Positions 33,715-43,735 of a stretch of DNA of 64,000 nt are shown piece after piece. Source of the stretch: Roseibium aquae (GTDB lineage Bacteria; Pseudomonadota; Alphaproteobacteria; Rhizobiales; Stappiaceae); assembly GCF_008711285.1 (NCBI RefSeq), contig NZ_VXDC01000001.1:620001-684000 (forward strand), written 5' to 3'. The notes under the pieces are model-generated. The model was not told the DNA's origin, ran no database searches, and saw only the letters and a program-made list of their open reading frames with translations. A program made the position numbers and the translations under genes. Each line of letters begins with the position of its first letter. The first letter of the stretch is position 1.

Positions 33715-35430
33715 ATGCCCCCTTTTTCCTCCACGTCCACGTTTTTGCGCAAGGCCATCGCCGCAGGCATGGGCGAGGTGCCCGCCGATCTGGTTCTCAA
33801 GAACGCCCGGTTGTTCAGTGTGCTCGATGGGAGTTTCACCAAGACGGATATTGCAATTGTCGAGGACCGGATCGTTGGAACGTTTGGCACATACTACGGC
33901 GAGACCGAGTTCGATGCCGGCGGGCGTGTCGTGGTGCCTGGGTTCATCGATACGCACCTGCATGTCGAATCGTCGCTTGTGACCCCGTTCGAATTCGACC
34001 GCTGCGTTCTCCCCCATGGGGTGACGACCGCCATTTGCGATCCGCACGAGATCGCCAACGTTCTTGGCGCGGAGGGCATCCGCTACTTTCTCGACTGCGC
34101 CCGGGAGACCGTCTTGGACTTGCGGATCAACCTGTCGTCCTGCGTTCCGGCCACTGCGTTTGAAACCTCAGGAGCTTGCCTGGAGATCGGCGATTTGCTG
34201 CCCTTTCGCGACCACCCGAAGGTGATCGGCCTTGCTGAATTCATGAATTTTCCGGGGGTGCTGGCGCGAGACCCGAAGGTGCTGGCCAAGCTCGCGGCCT
34301 TCCAGGACGGGCATATCGACGGGCATGCGCCGCTCCTGTCCGGCATGGCACTGAATGGCTATCTGGCGGCCGGAATCCGCACCGACCACGAGGCGACAAC
34401 AGCCGATGAAGCGCTGGAGAAGCTTGCCAAAGGCATGACGATCCTGATCCGGGAGGGGTCTGTCTCAAAGGATCTGGATGCGCTGGCGCCGATATTGACG
34501 CCGGACCGCTCGGCCTTTGTGGCTCTGTGCACCGACGACCGCAATCCGCTGGACATTGCCGAGGAAGGGCATCTGGATTCGATGATCCGCCGGTTGATTG
34601 CCCATGGGGCCCGGCCGCTGGATGCTTACCGGGCCGCCAGTTGGTCGGCGGCCAATGCCTTCGGCTTGAGGGATCGCGGACAGATTGCCCCCGGATGGCG
34701 GGCGGATTTGGTCCTGCTCGACGATTTCGAAGACTGCCGCGTGGCCCGCGTGGTCAGTGCCGGGCGACTGGTGAACGAAACCTTGTTCGCGCAGCGCGCG
34801 CCCGTGACGCCAGTCGGGCTGGACAGCGTGAAGATTGCCCGGGTGGAAGCTGAAGCCTTCGCGGTCCCTGCGAAAAACGCCCATACCCGTGTCATCGGCG
34901 TCGTGCCCGGCCGGATCCTGACCGAAGACCTGAGAAGAACCTTGCCAGTGGCCGGCGGCAAGCTTGTGGCCGACATTTCACAGGATGTTTTGAAGGTCGC
35001 TGTCGTCGAACGGCACAAGGGGACGGGAAACGTGGGACGCGGATTTGTATCCGGGTTTGGCATGACGCAGGGCGCCATTGCCTCCTCGGTCGGTCATGAC
35101 AGTCACAACATCTGTGTTGTCGGTGCCAGCGATGTGGCCATGGCTCATGCGGTGAACCGGGTCATTTCCCTCAAAGGTGGTTTTGCGGTTGCCAGCGACC
35201 ATGGCGTGGAGGCCGAACTGGCACTGCCGGTCGCCGGGTTGATGAGCCTCGAGCCGTTTGAGACCGTTCGCCATGCCCTGGAGGACCTGCGGAGCGCCGC
35301 TAGGGCGCTGGGCTGCACGTTGCCCGAACCCTTCTTGCAGGTCGCGTTCCTGCCCTTGCCGGTCATTCCGCATCTCAAGATCACGGATTTCGGTCTGTTC
35401 GACGTGGACCGGTTCGAACTCGTGGATTGA
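33715..35430 (+). CDS. ade: Adenine deaminase
   Basis: The enzyme deaminates adenine to hypoxanthine in purine salvage. The 571-residue amidohydrolase has the metal-binding [16 protein letters not shown] near residue 80, [25 protein letters not shown], and the C-terminal family domain with [19 protein letters not shown]. Length agrees with Bacillus-type Ade. The ATG at 33715 has AAGG 9 bases upstream; an ATG 18 bases earlier is in frame but lacks a ribosome site. The open frame continues far upstream, overlapping the kinase gene in antisense, and is not coding. Confidence 0.93.
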   Translation: MPPFSSTSTFLRKAIAAGMGEVPADLVLKNARLFSVLDGSFTKTDIAIVEDRIVGTFGTYYGETEFDAGGRVVVPGFIDTHLHVESSLVTPFEFDRCVLPHGVTTAICDPHEIANVLGAEGIRYFLDCARETVLDLRINLSSCVPATAFETSGACLEIGDLLPFRDHPKVIGLAEFMNFPGVLARDPKVLAKLAAFQDGHIDGHAPLLSGMALNGYLAAGIRTDHEATTADEALEKLAKGMTILIREGSVSKDLDALAPILTPDRSAFVALCTDDRNPLDIAEEGHLDSMIRRLIAHGARPLDAYRAASWSAANAFGLRDRGQIAPGWRADLVLLDDFEDCRVARVVSAGRLVNETLFAQRAPVTPVGLDSVKIARVEAEAFAVPAKNAHTRVIGVVPGRILTEDLRRTLPVAGGKLVADISQDVLKVAVVERHKGTGNVGRGFVSGFGMTQGAIASSVGHDSHNICVVGASDVAMAHAVNRVISLKGGFAVASDHGVEAELALPVAGLMSLEPFETVRHALEDLRSAARALGCTLPEPFLQVAFLPLPVIPHLKITDFGLFDVDRFELVD

Positions 35431-35436
35431 TCGGCC

Positions 35437-35675
35437 ATGATCCTGACCCTCGCCGTTGCCGGATACAGGTCGATCCGGGACATTGTTCTTCCCCTGGCGC
35501 GTTTGATCGCCTGGGCGGCAGAAAAAACACAGGTCCTGGTCGTGTCTGATGCGGCGGATCTGGTGTCCGCGCTGGCGCGTGAGGCGGGGCGACACGGTAC
35601 AATCTTGCGAAGTCGTTCGGTGAAACGATCGTTGAGGGCGTCGAGCCGCCGAGATGGGCCTGGCCCAAGAGATAA
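35437..35675 (+). pseudogene. Remnant of a RecF-like AAA ATPase gene
   Basis: The first 23 codons (MILTLAVAGYRSIRDIVLPL and on) match the start of RecF/SMC-like AAA ATPases that continue into a GxxGxGKS P-loop. Here the sequence jumps straight to a typical C-terminal segment (LIAWAAEKTQVLVVSDAADL), so about 80-90% of the gene, including the P-loop and Walker B, is gone. A +1 shift near 35613 is then needed to read KSFGETIVEGVEPPRWAWPK and the stop at 35673. It is an internal deletion plus a frameshift. It starts 6 bases after ade. Confidence 0.75.
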
Positions 35676-35959
35676 GGTCAGCGCCGTCACACTGTTTTCC
35701 CAAAATGACGACACAGCCTGTGTCCCTCGAGCGGGGCTTTGCCGGGCAAAAAACGACCGGGGTGTAGTAACGTCGCCTGTTGACGTAAACGGAAGCTTGT
35801 GCCCATCTGGACCAAGACGGCCGAAAACGGCCGCGCTTGAGTTGGGTGGAAACGATCATAGAGGACGGAAACCGGAACCGCGGTGAAACGTGGCGACGGG
35901 CTCCATGGGAGGTCTCCCCCGCGCTCGGGCGTTGTGAGTTAAGCGCGCTGGAGAACGCT

Positions 35960-37630
35960 ATGACGACTGCGGAGGAATGGGTTGCGGGGTTCACGCCCCG
36001 CCCGGTACACGACTATCTCGATGACACGGTGACCCGCTTCGGCGACCGCCCGGCCATGGACTTCATGGGGAAGGTCTGGACCTATGCGCAACTCGGGGAT
36101 CTTGTGAACCGCACGGCTGCCGGATTGCAGGCCATGGGCGTCGGTCCGGGGGACCATATCGGCCTGTGCCTGCCCAATACACCCTATTATTCGGTGTTTT
36201 ATTTCGCCATCCTGAAGATCGGTGCGACCGTTGCCAACTTCAATCCGCTTTATGTGGAACGGGAAATCGCGTTTCAGGCCCGCGATGCGGATGTGAAGAT
36301 CATGGTCACCATGGATCTCAAGCTGCTCTACGACAAGGTCGAGGAAGTGCGGCGGGAACAGATCCTCGAGAAGATCATCGTGTGCCCCATGGCGGATTGC
36401 CTGCCGCTGATGAAGAAAACCCTTTTCGGCCTCTTCAAGCGCAAGGAACTGGCCGATATTCCGAAGGATGCGGCCCATATCCGCTTCCATGACCTGCTGA
36501 CCAAGGGCAAAACGCCAAAGCCCGCGGCCATCGATCCGGAAACGTCGATCGCCGTGTTGCAATACACGGGCGGCACGACCGGGGTCCCGAAAGGCGCCAT
36601 GCTGACCCATCGGAACCTGTCGGCGAATATCGAGCAGATGCGCGATGTGTTCGAGAAGGCGCGTCCCGGCCAGGAAAAGGTACTGTGCGTCCTGCCGTTC
36701 TTTCATGTCTTCGCAATGACGGTCGGTCAGAACCTCTCGGTGATCCTGGGGGCCGAAATGGTGCTTCAGCCTCGGTTCGAACTGAAGGCGGTGCTTGATG
36801 TCATCAAGCGCAAGAAGGTGACCCTTTTCCCGGGCGTGCCGACCATATTCACCGCCATCAACCATTCGCACATGACGAAGAATTACGACTTGACCAGCAT
36901 CGAGCTCTGCCTGTCGGGCGGCGCGCCGCTGCCGGTGGAGGTCAAGGAGCAGTTCGAGACGCTGACCGGTTGCATTCTGGTCGAAGGCTACGGGCTGACG
37001 GAATCCTCCCCCGTGGCTTGCGTCAATCCGCTGGACCGGACCAGCCGTGCCGGGTCGATCGGCCGGCCCGTGCCGGGCACCACGGTCCGGTTCGTCGACA
37101 TCGAGGACCGCAACACAGACGTTCCGAATGGCAAGAAAGGGGAGCTGCTGCTTAACGGCCCGCAAATCATGAAAGGCTACTGGAAGCGGGCGGATGCGAC
37201 GGCCGAAACCATCGAGGCGAGCGGCTATCTGCACACCGGCGATGTCGGATATCAGGACGACGACGGGTTTATCTATCTCGTCGACCGCATCAAGGACCTG
37301 ATCCTGTGTTCGGGCTACAATGTCTATCCACGGATGATCGAAGAGGCGATCTACCAGCATGAGGCGGTCGAGGAGACCATCGTGATCGCCGTTCCCGACG
37401 ATTACCGCGGGCAATCGCCCAAGGCCTTTATCAAGCTGAAGGAAGGCCGGCAGTTGACCGGACCGCAGATGAAGGAATTCCTGAAAGACCATCTGTCGAC
37501 CATCGAAATGCCGCGCGATTTCGAATTTCGCGACGAACTGCCCAAGACCATGGTCGGCAAACTCTCGAAAAAGGAGTTGGTCGAGGAAGAGGCGGCCAAG
37601 CGTGCGGCTTTGAGTGCAAACAGTGCCTGA
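35960..37630 (+). CDS. Acyl-CoA ligase (long-chain or dicarboxylate type)
   Basis: This 556-residue member of the ANL superfamily activates a carboxylic acid to its acyl-AMP and then to the CoA thioester. It has the P-loop-like YTGGTTGVPKGAMLTH, VEGYGLTESSP, the adenylate-site aspartate in YLHTGDVGY, and the catalytic lysine in LPKTMVGKLSKKEL. Closest in layout to long-chain fatty acid or pimeloyl-CoA ligases. The start at 35960 has GGAG 7 bases upstream. It is a single gene with no beta-oxidation neighbours. Confidence 0.88.
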   Translation: MTTAEEWVAGFTPRPVHDYLDDTVTRFGDRPAMDFMGKVWTYAQLGDLVNRTAAGLQAMGVGPGDHIGLCLPNTPYYSVFYFAILKIGATVANFNPLYVEREIAFQARDADVKIMVTMDLKLLYDKVEEVRREQILEKIIVCPMADCLPLMKKTLFGLFKRKELADIPKDAAHIRFHDLLTKGKTPKPAAIDPETSIAVLQYTGGTTGVPKGAMLTHRNLSANIEQMRDVFEKARPGQEKVLCVLPFFHVFAMTVGQNLSVILGAEMVLQPRFELKAVLDVIKRKKVTLFPGVPTIFTAINHSHMTKNYDLTSIELCLSGGAPLPVEVKEQFETLTGCILVEGYGLTESSPVACVNPLDRTSRAGSIGRPVPGTTVRFVDIEDRNTDVPNGKKGELLLNGPQIMKGYWKRADATAETIEASGYLHTGDVGYQDDDGFIYLVDRIKDLILCSGYNVYPRMIEEAIYQHEAVEETIVIAVPDDYRGQSPKAFIKLKEGRQLTGPQMKEFLKDHLSTIEMPRDFEFRDELPKTMVGKLSKKELVEEEAAKRAALSANSA

Positions 37631-37921
37631 CCGGCGGCAAAGCTGGTGACACCGCCTTTTCGGATCCACGCCTCCGGGCGCTGGACCGGCCCGGCGGATG
37701 CGGCCGGTCCACGGTTCGGCTGCGCCCGCCTGAAGGCGCGGCTGGCTGCGGTCCCTCAAGATCGAGATTGGGAAAGCCGGCCGGATTTGCTATCAAACGG
37801 TCTGCTCGATTTGCGGGCGGTGGCCGGATCCTTGCGACTGGAGGGAACGAACGGCCGTCTTGCCATTGGCCGCCGCGCGCGCTACCGACGCTGACACGTA
37901 TGACTGTGACCCGGCTGGCCC

Positions 37922-38803
37922 ATGCTTGAAGACCTTCCTGTCTATCTCACGACACGCGAACTTGCCGACCTGATCCGGGTCAAGGAACGCAAGGTTTATG
38001 ATCTTGTCGCCACGGGAGGGGTCCCGCACAGCCGGGCGACCGGAAAACTGCTGTTCCCCCGGGATGCCGTTCTGGCCTGGATCGAGGAGGCCGGGGATGC
38101 CATTCCCGGGGAAAGCCGTCCGCTGGTCGCCCTTGGCAGTCACGATCCGCTTCTGGAATGGACCTTGCGGTCCAGCGAATGCGGTCTGGCCAGTTTGTTC
38201 GATGGCAGTCTGGATGGTCTTGACCGGTTCGGCCGCCGGGAAGGGGTTCTGACGGGGCTCCATGTGCCGGATGAACATGGGGACGGCTGGAACACAGGGA
38301 TTGCCGAGCGGTTGTACAAGTATAAGCCCGTCGTCCTGATCGAATGGGCCAAGCGCCAGCGGGGACTGATTGTCGCGCCGGGCAATCCCAAGCGTATTCG
38401 AGGGCTTGCCGATCTGGCCGGCAAGCGCCTTGTGCAGCGCCAGGAAGCGGCGGGTAGCCATTTGTTTCTCCAGCGCATGCTTGCCACGGCCGGGGCGGGG
38501 GTGGAGGCGGCGATTCAGCCCGGCCCCCGTGTCCGGGACGAGCGGGAGGCAGCGCTGGCGGTGTTTTCCGGCGAGGCGGACGCAGCATTCGGGCTGGAAA
38601 CGGCGGCGCGCCAAAACCGGCTGGAGTTCATCCCGCTCCGTCAGGAGCGGTTCGATCTCCTGATCGGGCGCAAGGAGTATTTCGAAGCCCCGGTTCAGTC
38701 GCTGCTCAGGTTCACCAAGACAGCGCCATTTGCCGAAAAAGCCACGCAATTCGGCGGTTATGACATTTCCGGACTTGGAACGGTGCATTTCAACGGCGCC
38801 TGA
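37922..38803 (+). CDS. HTH regulator with substrate-binding-protein domain
   Basis: This 293-residue protein has an excisionase-type helix-turn-helix at residues 5-60 (LTTRELADLIRVKERKVYDL, then HSRATGKLLFPRDAVLAWIE) and a periplasmic-binding-protein-like domain at about 70-290. Such fusions resemble molybdate/tungstate-sensing regulators. Given the molybdenum enzyme encoded 6 kb downstream, a role in molybdate response is a possibility, not a finding. Cytosolic: no signal peptide is present. A weak ribosome site precedes the ATG. Confidence 0.78.
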   Translation: MLEDLPVYLTTRELADLIRVKERKVYDLVATGGVPHSRATGKLLFPRDAVLAWIEEAGDAIPGESRPLVALGSHDPLLEWTLRSSECGLASLFDGSLDGLDRFGRREGVLTGLHVPDEHGDGWNTGIAERLYKYKPVVLIEWAKRQRGLIVAPGNPKRIRGLADLAGKRLVQRQEAAGSHLFLQRMLATAGAGVEAAIQPGPRVRDEREAALAVFSGEADAAFGLETAARQNRLEFIPLRQERFDLLIGRKEYFEAPVQSLLRFTKTAPFAEKATQFGGYDISGLGTVHFNGA

Positions 38804-38812
38804 GGCGGCTCG

Positions 38813-39805
38813 TCAGCTGTTGTAACCGCGCCCTTCGGCATGGCGCGTCAGGGCCTTGCCATGAATGGCCTCGCGCCGGACGGTGTAAAGGGAGGCCGCG
38901 ATGATGATCACGGCCCCGACCAGCGTTTCAACACTGGGCCAATGCCCGAACAGGAAAGCCCCGAACAAGGTCGCATAAAGCAGCCGCGTGTAGTCGAGCG
39001 AGGCGATCGCCGTTGCCTCTCCGGCTCTGAAAGCCTGGATGTTCGACATCTGGGCGGCCCAGGAGACGACACCGATGAGACCCAGCAGAACCCACTGATC
39101 GAAGGTTGGGGTTTGCCAGGTCAGGTAGGCTGGTATCGCCATGATCAGCCCCACGAAGGTTGCCTGGTAGGTCAAAATGGTGACCGGCGCATCGGTACGC
39201 GTCAGGATCCTGAGAATGATCATCACCATGCCGGCCGCTGCCGCCCCGACGATCGCCATCAGGGCATAGGGGTCGATCAGGCCTTCGCCGTCCGGCCGCA
39301 ACATCACAAGAACGCCGATAAATCCGACAATCGTTGCGCCCCACCGGTGCCTTCCGACCTGTTCGCCGAGGAACAAGATGGCGAACACGGTGACGAAAAA
39401 GGTTTTCGAAAAGCCAAGCGCCGTGGCATCTGCCAGCGGCATATGGATGATCGCCGTGAACCCGCACAACATGGCTGTGGACGCGAACACAATCCGCGCG
39501 GCCTGCAGGCCAGGCCGCCGCGTCGCGAGCGAGCCTGGCAGGTTGGGCACGATTTTTGGGGCAACGATCGCAACCATGATGGCCTGCCGGATGGCCAGAA
39601 TCTGAAACACGGTCAAACCGTCGCCAACGAGTTTGATGAGAGCCGTCATGACGGTGAACAAAAAGGCGGCCTGCAGGATCCAAAGGGCGCCGATCGTGTT
39701 GGCGGGCAGGCGTTTGATCGTCGTGGCCAGGCCTCGCAGGCCCTTCGCCGGTTCCGGCGCTTTGGCATCCGCAGGGTCGCTTCCCGGATTCTCCTGGCTC
39801 GACAT
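38813..39805 (-). CDS. DMT-superfamily (EamA) transporter
   Basis: This 330-residue inner-membrane protein has ten predicted helices in two EamA repeats, with AILFLGEQVGRHRWGATIVG at the end of repeat 1 and FLFGHWPSVETLVGAVIIIA at the end of repeat 2. It begins with a charged 35-residue cytosolic tail. I started it at the ATG at 39805; the 80 upstream residues in frame are arginine-rich noise. Substrate unknown. It converges with the regulator upstream, 9 bases apart. Confidence 0.85.
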   Translation of the reverse strand: MSSQENPGSDPADAKAPEPAKGLRGLATTIKRLPANTIGALWILQAAFLFTVMTALIKLVGDGLTVFQILAIRQAIMVAIVAPKIVPNLPGSLATRRPGLQAARIVFASTAMLCGFTAIIHMPLADATALGFSKTFFVTVFAILFLGEQVGRHRWGATIVGFIGVLVMLRPDGEGLIDPYALMAIVGAAAAGMVMIILRILTRTDAPVTILTYQATFVGLIMAIPAYLTWQTPTFDQWVLLGLIGVVSWAAQMSNIQAFRAGEATAIASLDYTRLLYATLFGAFLFGHWPSVETLVGAVIIIAASLYTVRREAIHGKALTRHAEGRGYNS

Positions 39806-40080
39806 GATCTGTTTCTTTTCCGGGTGGCGGCTGCACCGCGCGGAGCGCGCATGTGGGGGGCAAGATATGTTAGACAACCGCGGGACCGGCCGTCTCGTGT
39901 TGGTCCTTATCGACAAGAAACATAGCCGGTTTTCGCGCCGGGGAAAGGGCAAAGTCACGGCCCGGCCGGGCCGCGGAGGCGCGTCGCCGCGACCCCGGAC
40001 AGTGTGTTCACTGGTCACGGCCTTGCCGCCCGGCGCCCGCCGCACAAGAATTGCCGCAAGATGCTATGAGGGGAAACGGC

Positions 40081-40662
40081 ATGCAGAAGATCCAGGTGCA
40101 GGGCATTCATCACATTACGCTCGTTGGCGCGGACCGGCAGACCTCCATCGATTTCTGGGAAGGGCTCCTGGGCATGCCTTTTGTGTTCGAGCAACCCAAT
40201 CTGGATGATGGCCAGCAGAGCCATCTCTATTTCGATCCGGGCGATGGCCGCCTCATCACCATTTTCACGGACGAACAACGGCGGCCGAGTTCAACGCCCG
40301 CGCCGCAGGATATCGGTTGTGTGCATCACCTGGCGCTCACCGTGTCACTGGCGACCTTCCGCCAGGTGGTCGAGCGGCTGGACGAGCGGGGCATCACCCA
40401 CAGTGGGCCAAAAGACCGCGGGTTCATGGATTCGATCTATTTCCGGGACCCTCTCGGGCTTTTGATCGAACTGGCCTGCTACCGCTTCACCCCGCCTGAG
40501 GGGGTGCCGATGGGCCAAGTCATGCTGGAGGCGCACAAGCTTCGGCTCGCCCGCGGCGACTACAATATCCAGGAGATTCATCTGGCGGATGCCATCGAAA
40601 ATCTGACGCGTTCCTCCCGGCAAAGCCTTTCGGACGACCGGTCCCCAAAAAACCCCTATTGA
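40081..40662 (+). CDS. VOC-family protein, glyoxalase/dioxygenase-like
   Basis: This 193-residue protein has paired VOC modules (about 5-60 and 75-140), with metal-ligand candidates His10/His11 in GIHHITLVG, His in GCVHHLALTV and Glu in GLLIELACYRF. It may be a ring-cleavage dioxygenase or a glyoxalase relative. The ATG at 40081 follows GAGGGG; an ATG 30 bases earlier is less likely. About 80 bases with a GC-rich hairpin (40695-40717) separate it from the next VOC gene. Confidence 0.8.
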   Translation: MQKIQVQGIHHITLVGADRQTSIDFWEGLLGMPFVFEQPNLDDGQQSHLYFDPGDGRLITIFTDEQRRPSSTPAPQDIGCVHHLALTVSLATFRQVVERLDERGITHSGPKDRGFMDSIYFRDPLGLLIELACYRFTPPEGVPMGQVMLEAHKLRLARGDYNIQEIHLADAIENLTRSSRQSLSDDRSPKNPY

Positions 40663-40746
40663 CGTCCCAGCCGCAACGCGTCACATCGCAATCGGCCACG
40701 CGCCCGTTGGGCGTGGCATGGTTTAAAGACTGACCGGAGATGTGCC

Positions 40747-41142
40747 TTGGCGAAAGCGATTCACTCCATGATCCGTGTGCTCGATGAGGGGCGGTCGGTC
40801 GAATTCTATGCCAGGGCATTCGGGCTTTCGGTTGCCGACCGCTTCGAGTTCGACAGCTTCACTCTCGTCTACCTGCGAAACGGCGAAGCTGACTTCGAGT
40901 TGGAACTGACGATCAACAAGGATCGCGAAACGATGTACGATCTGGGCGATGGATATGGCCACCTCGCCTTTTGCGTCGATGATCTGGATGCCGAGCACGC
41001 GCGGTTCGCCGAACTTGGCTTCAATCCGCGCCAGATCGTGGAATTCGAGCGTGAGGGATCTTTGATGGCGCGGTTCTTCTTCGTTGCCGATCCGGACGGG
41101 TATCAGATCGAAATCCTTCAACGGCATGGGCGCTACCGGTAA
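40747..41142 (+). CDS. Lactoylglutathione lyase-like VOC protein
   Basis: This 131-residue protein aligns with short glyoxalase I proteins: MIRVLDEGRSVEFYARAFGL, FTLVYLRNGEADFELELTIN, GYGHLAFCVDDLDAEHARF and DPDGYQIEILQRHGRYR are all in the expected order. It would isomerise the hemithioacetal of methylglyoxal and glutathione. Start is a TTG at 40747 behind GGAG; an ATG seven codons later is also possible, but homologs share the AKAIHSM residues. Confidence 0.85.
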   Translation: MAKAIHSMIRVLDEGRSVEFYARAFGLSVADRFEFDSFTLVYLRNGEADFELELTINKDRETMYDLGDGYGHLAFCVDDLDAEHARFAELGFNPRQIVEFEREGSLMARFFFVADPDGYQIEILQRHGRYR

Positions 41143-41235
41143 TTCCGGAACAGCGGTGGCTGGCCACATGGCTGGCCCGCCTTCCATTTTCAAGAAATCC
41201 GTGTTGCATTCGGGTGGCTTTGGGGGACAGCAATC

Positions 41236-41790
41236 ATGAAGCCGGGGCGCAAAGCTCGGATCGGAAAACCGGACATTGTCGGTTGGCGGGAAATCGTCGC
41301 GCTGCCCGAGCTGAACATACCCGCCCTTCGGGTCAAAATCGATACCGGCGCGCGCACGTCCGCGATCCACGCGGAGCAGATCTCCGTTTTCGACAGGGCC
41401 GGTCAATCCCGAGTGAAGTTTCGGGTACCGAAATCGATCGTGCATAAACCTGTGTGGATCGATGTGCCCGTGCATGATGAACGTGCCATCAAGAACACGA
41501 GCGGCGTTCCCGAGACACGGCTCATTATCGAGGTGCTCATGCTCCTGGGCCGGCATCGGTGGCGCATCGAATTGTCGCTCGCCAACCGCGCGAATATGGG
41601 TTTCGACATGATTCTAGGACGGACGGCCATCCGGAACCGGAATATTCTTGTCAATCCGGGGCGTTCCTTCCTGATGGGGGCTCCGGGTCATGAGCACGCA
41701 ACGTCATTGGAAGACATTTCACATCCCGCTGACCATATCTACCCGGCCAAGGGCCCGTCTGACAGCACAGAACCAGGGAGCGACCTTTGA
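41236..41790 (+). CDS. Retropepsin-like ATP-dependent zinc protease family
   Basis: This 184-residue protein belongs to the family found next to RimK (the DUF785/RimB-type group). It has the aspartic-protease-like motif [13 protein letters not shown] at about residues 34-46 and a second strand [10 protein letters not shown]. Family members are predicted zinc or aspartyl proteases that act with RimK. Its TGA overlaps the TTG start of rimK, showing translational coupling. GGGGGA lies 8 bases before the ATG. Confidence 0.85.
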   Translation: MKPGRKARIGKPDIVGWREIVALPELNIPALRVKIDTGARTSAIHAEQISVFDRAGQSRVKFRVPKSIVHKPVWIDVPVHDERAIKNTSGVPETRLIIEVLMLLGRHRWRIELSLANRANMGFDMILGRTAIRNRNILVNPGRSFLMGAPGHEHATSLEDISHPADHIYPAKGPSDSTEPGSDL

Positions 41791-42692
41791 AGATCGCAAT
41801 GCTAGCCCGAAACCCGGACCTGTACTCCCACCGCCGTCTCAAGGAGGCCGCGGCGGAGCGGGGTCATGATCTCGACATCATCAACACGTTGCGGTGTTAC
41901 ATGAACATCGCGTCCCGGAGGCCCGAGATCTACTACAATGGGCAGAAGCTCGTGGGATACGATGCGGTCGTGCCACGGATCGGGGCGTCCATCACCTTTT
42001 ACGGCCTTGCGGTCCTGCGCCAATTCGAGATGATGGGCGTCTACACCCTCAATGAATCGGTCGCCATTGAACGGTCCCGGGACAAACTGCGCTCCATGCA
42101 GCTTCTCGCGCGTGACGGCATCGGCCTGCCGGTGACCACCTTTGCCCATGATCCGAAGATGACGGAACAGGTTCTGGCCACGGCGGGCGGGGCGCCCGTG
42201 GTGATCAAGCTGCTGGAGGGCACGCAGGGCATCGGGGTGGTTCTGGCCGATACCGAACGCTCGGCCAAATCGGTCATCGAGGCGTTTCGCGGGGCCAACG
42301 TGAACATCCTCGTGCAGGAGTTCATCAAGGAAGCCGGGGGGACCGATATCCGCGCGCTCGTGGTCGGCGGGAAGGTGATTGCGTCGATGAAGCGAACCGG
42401 TGCGGAGGGGGAATTCCGGTCCAATCTGCACCGCGGCGGCATTGCCCATGCCATCCGTATTTCTCCCGAGGAGCGATCCACGGCTGTTCGGGCCGCCAAG
42501 ACGATGGGGCTCAATGTGTGCGGTGTCGATATGCTGCGTTCCAACCATGGTCCGGTTGTGATGGAGGTGAATTCCTCGCCAGGCCTGGAAGGGGTCGAGA
42601 AGGCGACTGGCGTCGATGCCGCCGGAAAGATCATCGATTTTCTTGCCAAGCATGCCGAGGCGGGCAGAACCAAGACCCGCGGAAAGGGATAG
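41787..42692 (+). CDS. rimK: RimK-family ATP-grasp ligase
   Basis: RimK enzymes add glutamates to the C-terminus of ribosomal protein S6, or make related peptide bonds with ATP. The 301-residue product has the ATP-grasp elements [45 protein letters not shown] and the Mg2+-site [14 protein letters not shown]. Start is TTG at 41787 behind GGGAG, overlapping the previous stop. It is flanked by a RimK-associated protease and an aspartoacylase-like hydrolase, a recurring triad. Confidence 0.92.
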   Translation: MKIAMLARNPDLYSHRRLKEAAAERGHDLDIINTLRCYMNIASRRPEIYYNGQKLVGYDAVVPRIGASITFYGLAVLRQFEMMGVYTLNESVAIERSRDKLRSMQLLARDGIGLPVTTFAHDPKMTEQVLATAGGAPVVIKLLEGTQGIGVVLADTERSAKSVIEAFRGANVNILVQEFIKEAGGTDIRALVVGGKVIASMKRTGAEGEFRSNLHRGGIAHAIRISPEERSTAVRAAKTMGLNVCGVDMLRSNHGPVVMEVNSSPGLEGVEKATGVDAAGKIIDFLAKHAEAGRTKTRGKG

Positions 42693-42694
42693 CC

Positions 42695-43735
42695 GTGACG
42701 CGCCCAGCGTTCGAGATCGGATCGCAGAAAGTAGAAGCGGGGACCCGCCGGACGATCGATCTGCCGGTCAGCGTCCTGTCCGATCACACACCAGTCACCA
42801 TGTCGGTGCATGTGGTTCACGGGCGCAAGCCCGGGCCCGCCGTGTTTGTCAGTGCGGCCGTTCATGGTGACGAGGTGATCGGTGTCGAGATCGCCCGCCG
42901 TATCCTGAAGGCGCCCAATCTGGATAATCTGAAAGGCACCTTGCTGGTGGTGCCGATCGTCAATGCCTTCGGTTTTCTGAGCCATTCGCGCTACCTGCCA
43001 GACCGGCGGGATCTGAACCGGTCCTTTCCCGGTACACCGGGAGGCTCGCTCGCCGGGCGCCTGGCGCATTTGTTCATGAGCGAAATCGTAAAGCGCTGCG
43101 ACTATGGGATCGACCTCCATTCGGCAGCGATTCACCGGACCAACCTGCCGCAAATCCGCGTCTCGCCATCGCGTCCCGAAACCCTGTCCCTGGCCCGTGC
43201 ATTCGGGGCGCCGATCATCGTGACAGCGAGACTTCGAGAAGGATCCATGCGCGAAGCGGCCAAGCAGGAGGGTGTCGACGTGCTGTTGTTCGAGGCCGGC
43301 GAGGGCTTGCGCTTCGACGAAATGGCGATCCGCACCGGGGTCAGCGGCATCTTGCGGGTTCTGCGCACGCTTCAGATGGTTTCCGGCAAGGGGATTGCCA
43401 GACCCAAGGCGCCGTCCTTGCGGGCGTCCACAACGCTGTGGTTGCGCGCGCCGGCCGGAGGGCTGTTGCGCACCTTCCGCACAGCGGGGGACTTTGTGCG
43501 GGCGGGCGATTTGATCGGCATGATCTCCGATCCTTTTGGCGAGGTGGAGCACGAGATCCTCGCCCCGGTCGAAGGGCTGGTCATCGGCCGGACGCATCTG
43601 CCGGTCGTGAACGAGGGCGATGGGCTGTTTCATCTGGCGGAATTGCGGTCCTCCGACGATGCGGAAGCCACGCTGGACAGCCTCAATTCCCAGCTTCTTG
43701 CCGATCCGATGTTCGACGAAGACGAGATCATCTAG
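42695..43735 (+). CDS. Succinylglutamate desuccinylase/aspartoacylase family
   Basis: This 346-residue zinc hydrolase has the metal motif VHGDE (about residues 52-56), RDLNRSFPG, and DLHSAAIHRTNLP with the third ligand. A beta-rich C-terminal domain (about 235-340) ends in the acidic MFDEDEII. It starts with GTG at 42695 behind AAGGG, two bases after the rimK stop. In RimK triads it probably hydrolyses or edits a product of the ligase. It overlaps the convergent next gene by 8 bases. Confidence 0.85.
   Translation: MTRPAFEIGSQKVEAGTRRTIDLPVSVLSDHTPVTMSVHVVHGRKPGPAVFVSAAVHGDEVIGVEIARRILKAPNLDNLKGTLLVVPIVNAFGFLSHSRYLPDRRDLNRSFPGTPGGSLAGRLAHLFMSEIVKRCDYGIDLHSAAIHRTNLPQIRVSPSRPETLSLARAFGAPIIVTARLREGSMREAAKQEGVDVLLFEAGEGLRFDEMAIRTGVSGILRVLRTLQMVSGKGIARPKAPSLRASTTLWLRAPAGGLLRTFRTAGDFVRAGDLIGMISDPFGEVEHEILAPVEGLVIGRTHLPVVNEGDGLFHLAELRSSDDAEATLDSLNSQLLADPMFDEDEII

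Noticed and set aside
35939..37759. Long minus-strand open frame opposite the acyl-CoA ligase
   Set aside because: Antisense mirror of a gene with full ANL-family motifs.
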